Source of the DNA: Himantopus leucocephalus
Lineage: Eukaryota > Chordata > Aves > Charadriiformes > Recurvirostridae
Reading direction: 5' to 3'
Length of the DNA stretch: 64,000 bases
NCBI GenBank assembly: GCA_003993805.1
Contig: RSEF01000002.1
Coordinates: 8,757,829-8,821,828 of the forward strand
Shown here: positions 62,249 to 64,000 of the stretch, piece by piece
Numbering within the stretch: position 1 is the first letter of the stretch
How the letters are laid out: every line of letters begins with the position of its first letter
Translations under genes and position numbers: made by a program
The notes under the pieces: model-generated
What the model saw: only the letters and a program-made list of their open reading frames with translations
Databases searched by the model: none
What the model was told of the DNA's origin: nothing

Positions 62249-64000
62249 GTTTTCCCCCCCAGGCAAAGACAGAATAAAAATATCTTAACCTATAGAGTTT
62301 TTTGTCTGCAGAGAGTCTTTGGTTATGTCCCAATTTTTTATTTAAGTAGCAAAGAAGCTATCATCTTTTTATGGTTGAAAAGATAATGAGGGGGCAAATT
62401 AAGTGTAAACCAACAAGAGGAGACTGTCTGAGTCAGAAGATAGTCTAAAACAAGAGAGAAGCAGACTGCCTTCATCGCAGCCATTAGTTACTCAGTGTCC
62501 AGTTAGGAGGACGTTGCCTCTTTTACTCCTAAGGAAGACTTCAAAGGAGAGAGGTAGATAATATGAATAGATAATATTTTACACATATAGTATAACACAA
62601 CTTATGTAAGACAACTGCTTGCTAACATCCACTGCTGTTGTTTTATCACAGCTGGGAAAGAGCAAAGCGCAAAGATCCATACAAAAAATCATTCTCTGGC
62701 GTCACTAATGCTAAGTTAAAACATGTATGTGTCACATCTCTTGCTATTTACTGAATTATATGAAGATACCAAACAGGGAACGTAAAGATTGCTTGTGCAT
62801 ATTTCTTCTTTTTCTTGTCTGTAAATAACATATATAAGAACAATCAGATCTCTTCTTATTTGAGGAACATCGTTAGGAAGCTTAACAACATTTTCCCAAA
62901 AAAAACCCCTACATTCGACAGAGCATGATTTAAAGAATTCTAGACATGCTTAATGATGTGATGGAAAGAGTAACCTGCATTAGTTTTTCTAAAGGCTTTC
63001 AATATCCTCTGGGTTATGTTGACAAAGATGATTCATACACCCTACTAAAAACAATTTGAAACGGAAGGTGGGTGTTTGTTTTTCTTCCTGTCCTACAGAG
63101 ATTATTGTAGAGGATGGCACAGTAGCTGTCATGTGAGAGAACGAAATACTAGGGGCAGCTAAAATGGCTTGACTTAGAGCATTATTTCTATGGAAGTGAT
63201 TAAAAAGTTTAGAATTAGGGAATTATTTTTTCACCTTCCCATTACACGTATAGATATAAAAAAATAAATATCCTAGAGCCCCTAATCAGAGCAGTGTCCC
63301 AGTGCTTTCTTGATGGTTTCAGGAGACAGAGTTCCTGCTCTTTGTCATTGCCGTAGCTCTCTGGCTAAACATGGCCATGTGCTGAATTTGGGGGCTGCAG
63401 GCTGGCAGACTCACCAGCACTTATAAAAAGTAGAAGTCTTACGCAGACCTGAGTTTTGGGACACACGCAAATAGGGACAACCGCAGCTACTGACACCCCC
63501 AAAAATGCCTCGGTGTGAATACTGAATATTGCCACAGAGATGGGAGGAAGACTGCTGGCATCCTTTTAAAGAGTTGTTGTTTGGTACAGAAGGGTTAAAA
63601 GAGAGAAGTACTATGCACAAGGGCTTTGGATAATACAAAACAATTTGCATCTGGTCTTGTCGCAGCTGCATTTCCAACTCTGCAGAGGTTCTGTACATCC
63701 ATCTTGAGCTGCTATCGCTGCTGCTGATGAAGATGACCCTGTTTCTTTCTAGCAATGGAAGGCCCTTTGATGTTTCTTCTTCTCGTTGATGAAAATCAAA
63801 GTGAGGTCCTGACTCTGGGATTTTACCTGGTGAGGCAGAACTGGGTAACAGACACACCAGCTTTGACAGGATCCCAAGACGACACACGGTTGACTGTGGT
63901 ATAAATATCTAAACTGATAGCTAAACCCAGTGTCACTTAGGCATGTGGGCTAATAAAATGCGCTAGCCCTCAAAAAAAAAAAAAACAAACTGTAATTTCC

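Larger units (their letters stand above)
61691..64000. other. Unique DNA with simple repeats
   Basis: Contains the (TAT)n microsatellite, an ambiguous base at 62226 beside a T14 tract (62235-62248), and an A-run close to the window end (about 63971). The 158-codon minus-strand frame at 63411-63887 starts at a GTG and resembles no family. The sequence at about 63080-63135 has a good acceptor (TTCTTCCTGTCCTACAG), but the frame after it stops within 12 codons. Confidence 0.5.

Noticed and set aside
63411..63887. 158-codon minus-strand ORF as a gene
   Set aside because: The frame begins at GTG, the usable ATG is far inside, and no family is recognised.
1..64000. Endogenous retrovirus or other viral insertion
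   Set aside because: No LTR pair, no primer-binding-site arrangement and no viral protein-like frame was recognised. The reverse-transcriptase-related pieces are all CR1-type LINE.

Overview
The window is a stretch of vertebrate nuclear DNA, almost certainly from a bird, with no gene that I can support. The case for a bird is the repeat content: several LINEs of the CR1 family, including copies ending in the degenerate ATTCTATG-type 3' repeats that sit beside 'GGTTGGAAGGGACC' (read on the strand opposite the element). Recognised CR1/L3 sequence covers only about 2.3 kb, under 4 percent, which fits a compact avian genome. The DNA is AT-rich, has no CpG island, no tRNA or rRNA gene, no operon structure and no CRISPR-like array. 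The species cannot be told from this sequence.

Layout. 1-10 kb: AT-rich unique DNA with one short CR1 3' fragment (3513-3606) and an exon-like open stretch at 955-1250. 10-12.5 kb: a cluster of very old, decayed repeats resembling MIR-type SINE tails and an old repeat with palindrome-like ends. 12.5-20.5 kb: unique DNA, including a segment dense in homeodomain-type ATTA cores (13240-13400). 20.6-21.0 kb: a CR1 endonuclease-domain fragment on the + strand. 21-36.9 kb: unique DNA with old repeat relics near 26.9-27.2 kb, enhancer-like segments, and a 158-codon ORF at 34338-34814. 36.9-40.2 kb: a CR1-rich patch, three copies all on the minus strand, one of them broken by a 100-N assembly gap (39615-39714). 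40.2-61.3 kb: unique DNA with a few tandem duplications, exon-like pieces and a small ORF with a signal-peptide-like start (51526-51852). 61.3-61.7 kb: an L3-like/old CR1 3' end on the + strand. 61.7-64 kb: a (TAT)n microsatellite and unique DNA.

Best reading: an intergenic or large-intron segment. The ORFs of 60 to 190 codons scattered on both strands look like the chance ORFs expected in DNA of this length. None matches a protein family I recognise except the CR1 pieces. I found no convincing new biological system. The observations most worth checking are the CR1 patch with the mis-sized gap, a few segments with the texture of conserved non-coding elements, and several splice-bounded or ORF-bearing pieces that RNA-seq could confirm or dismiss.
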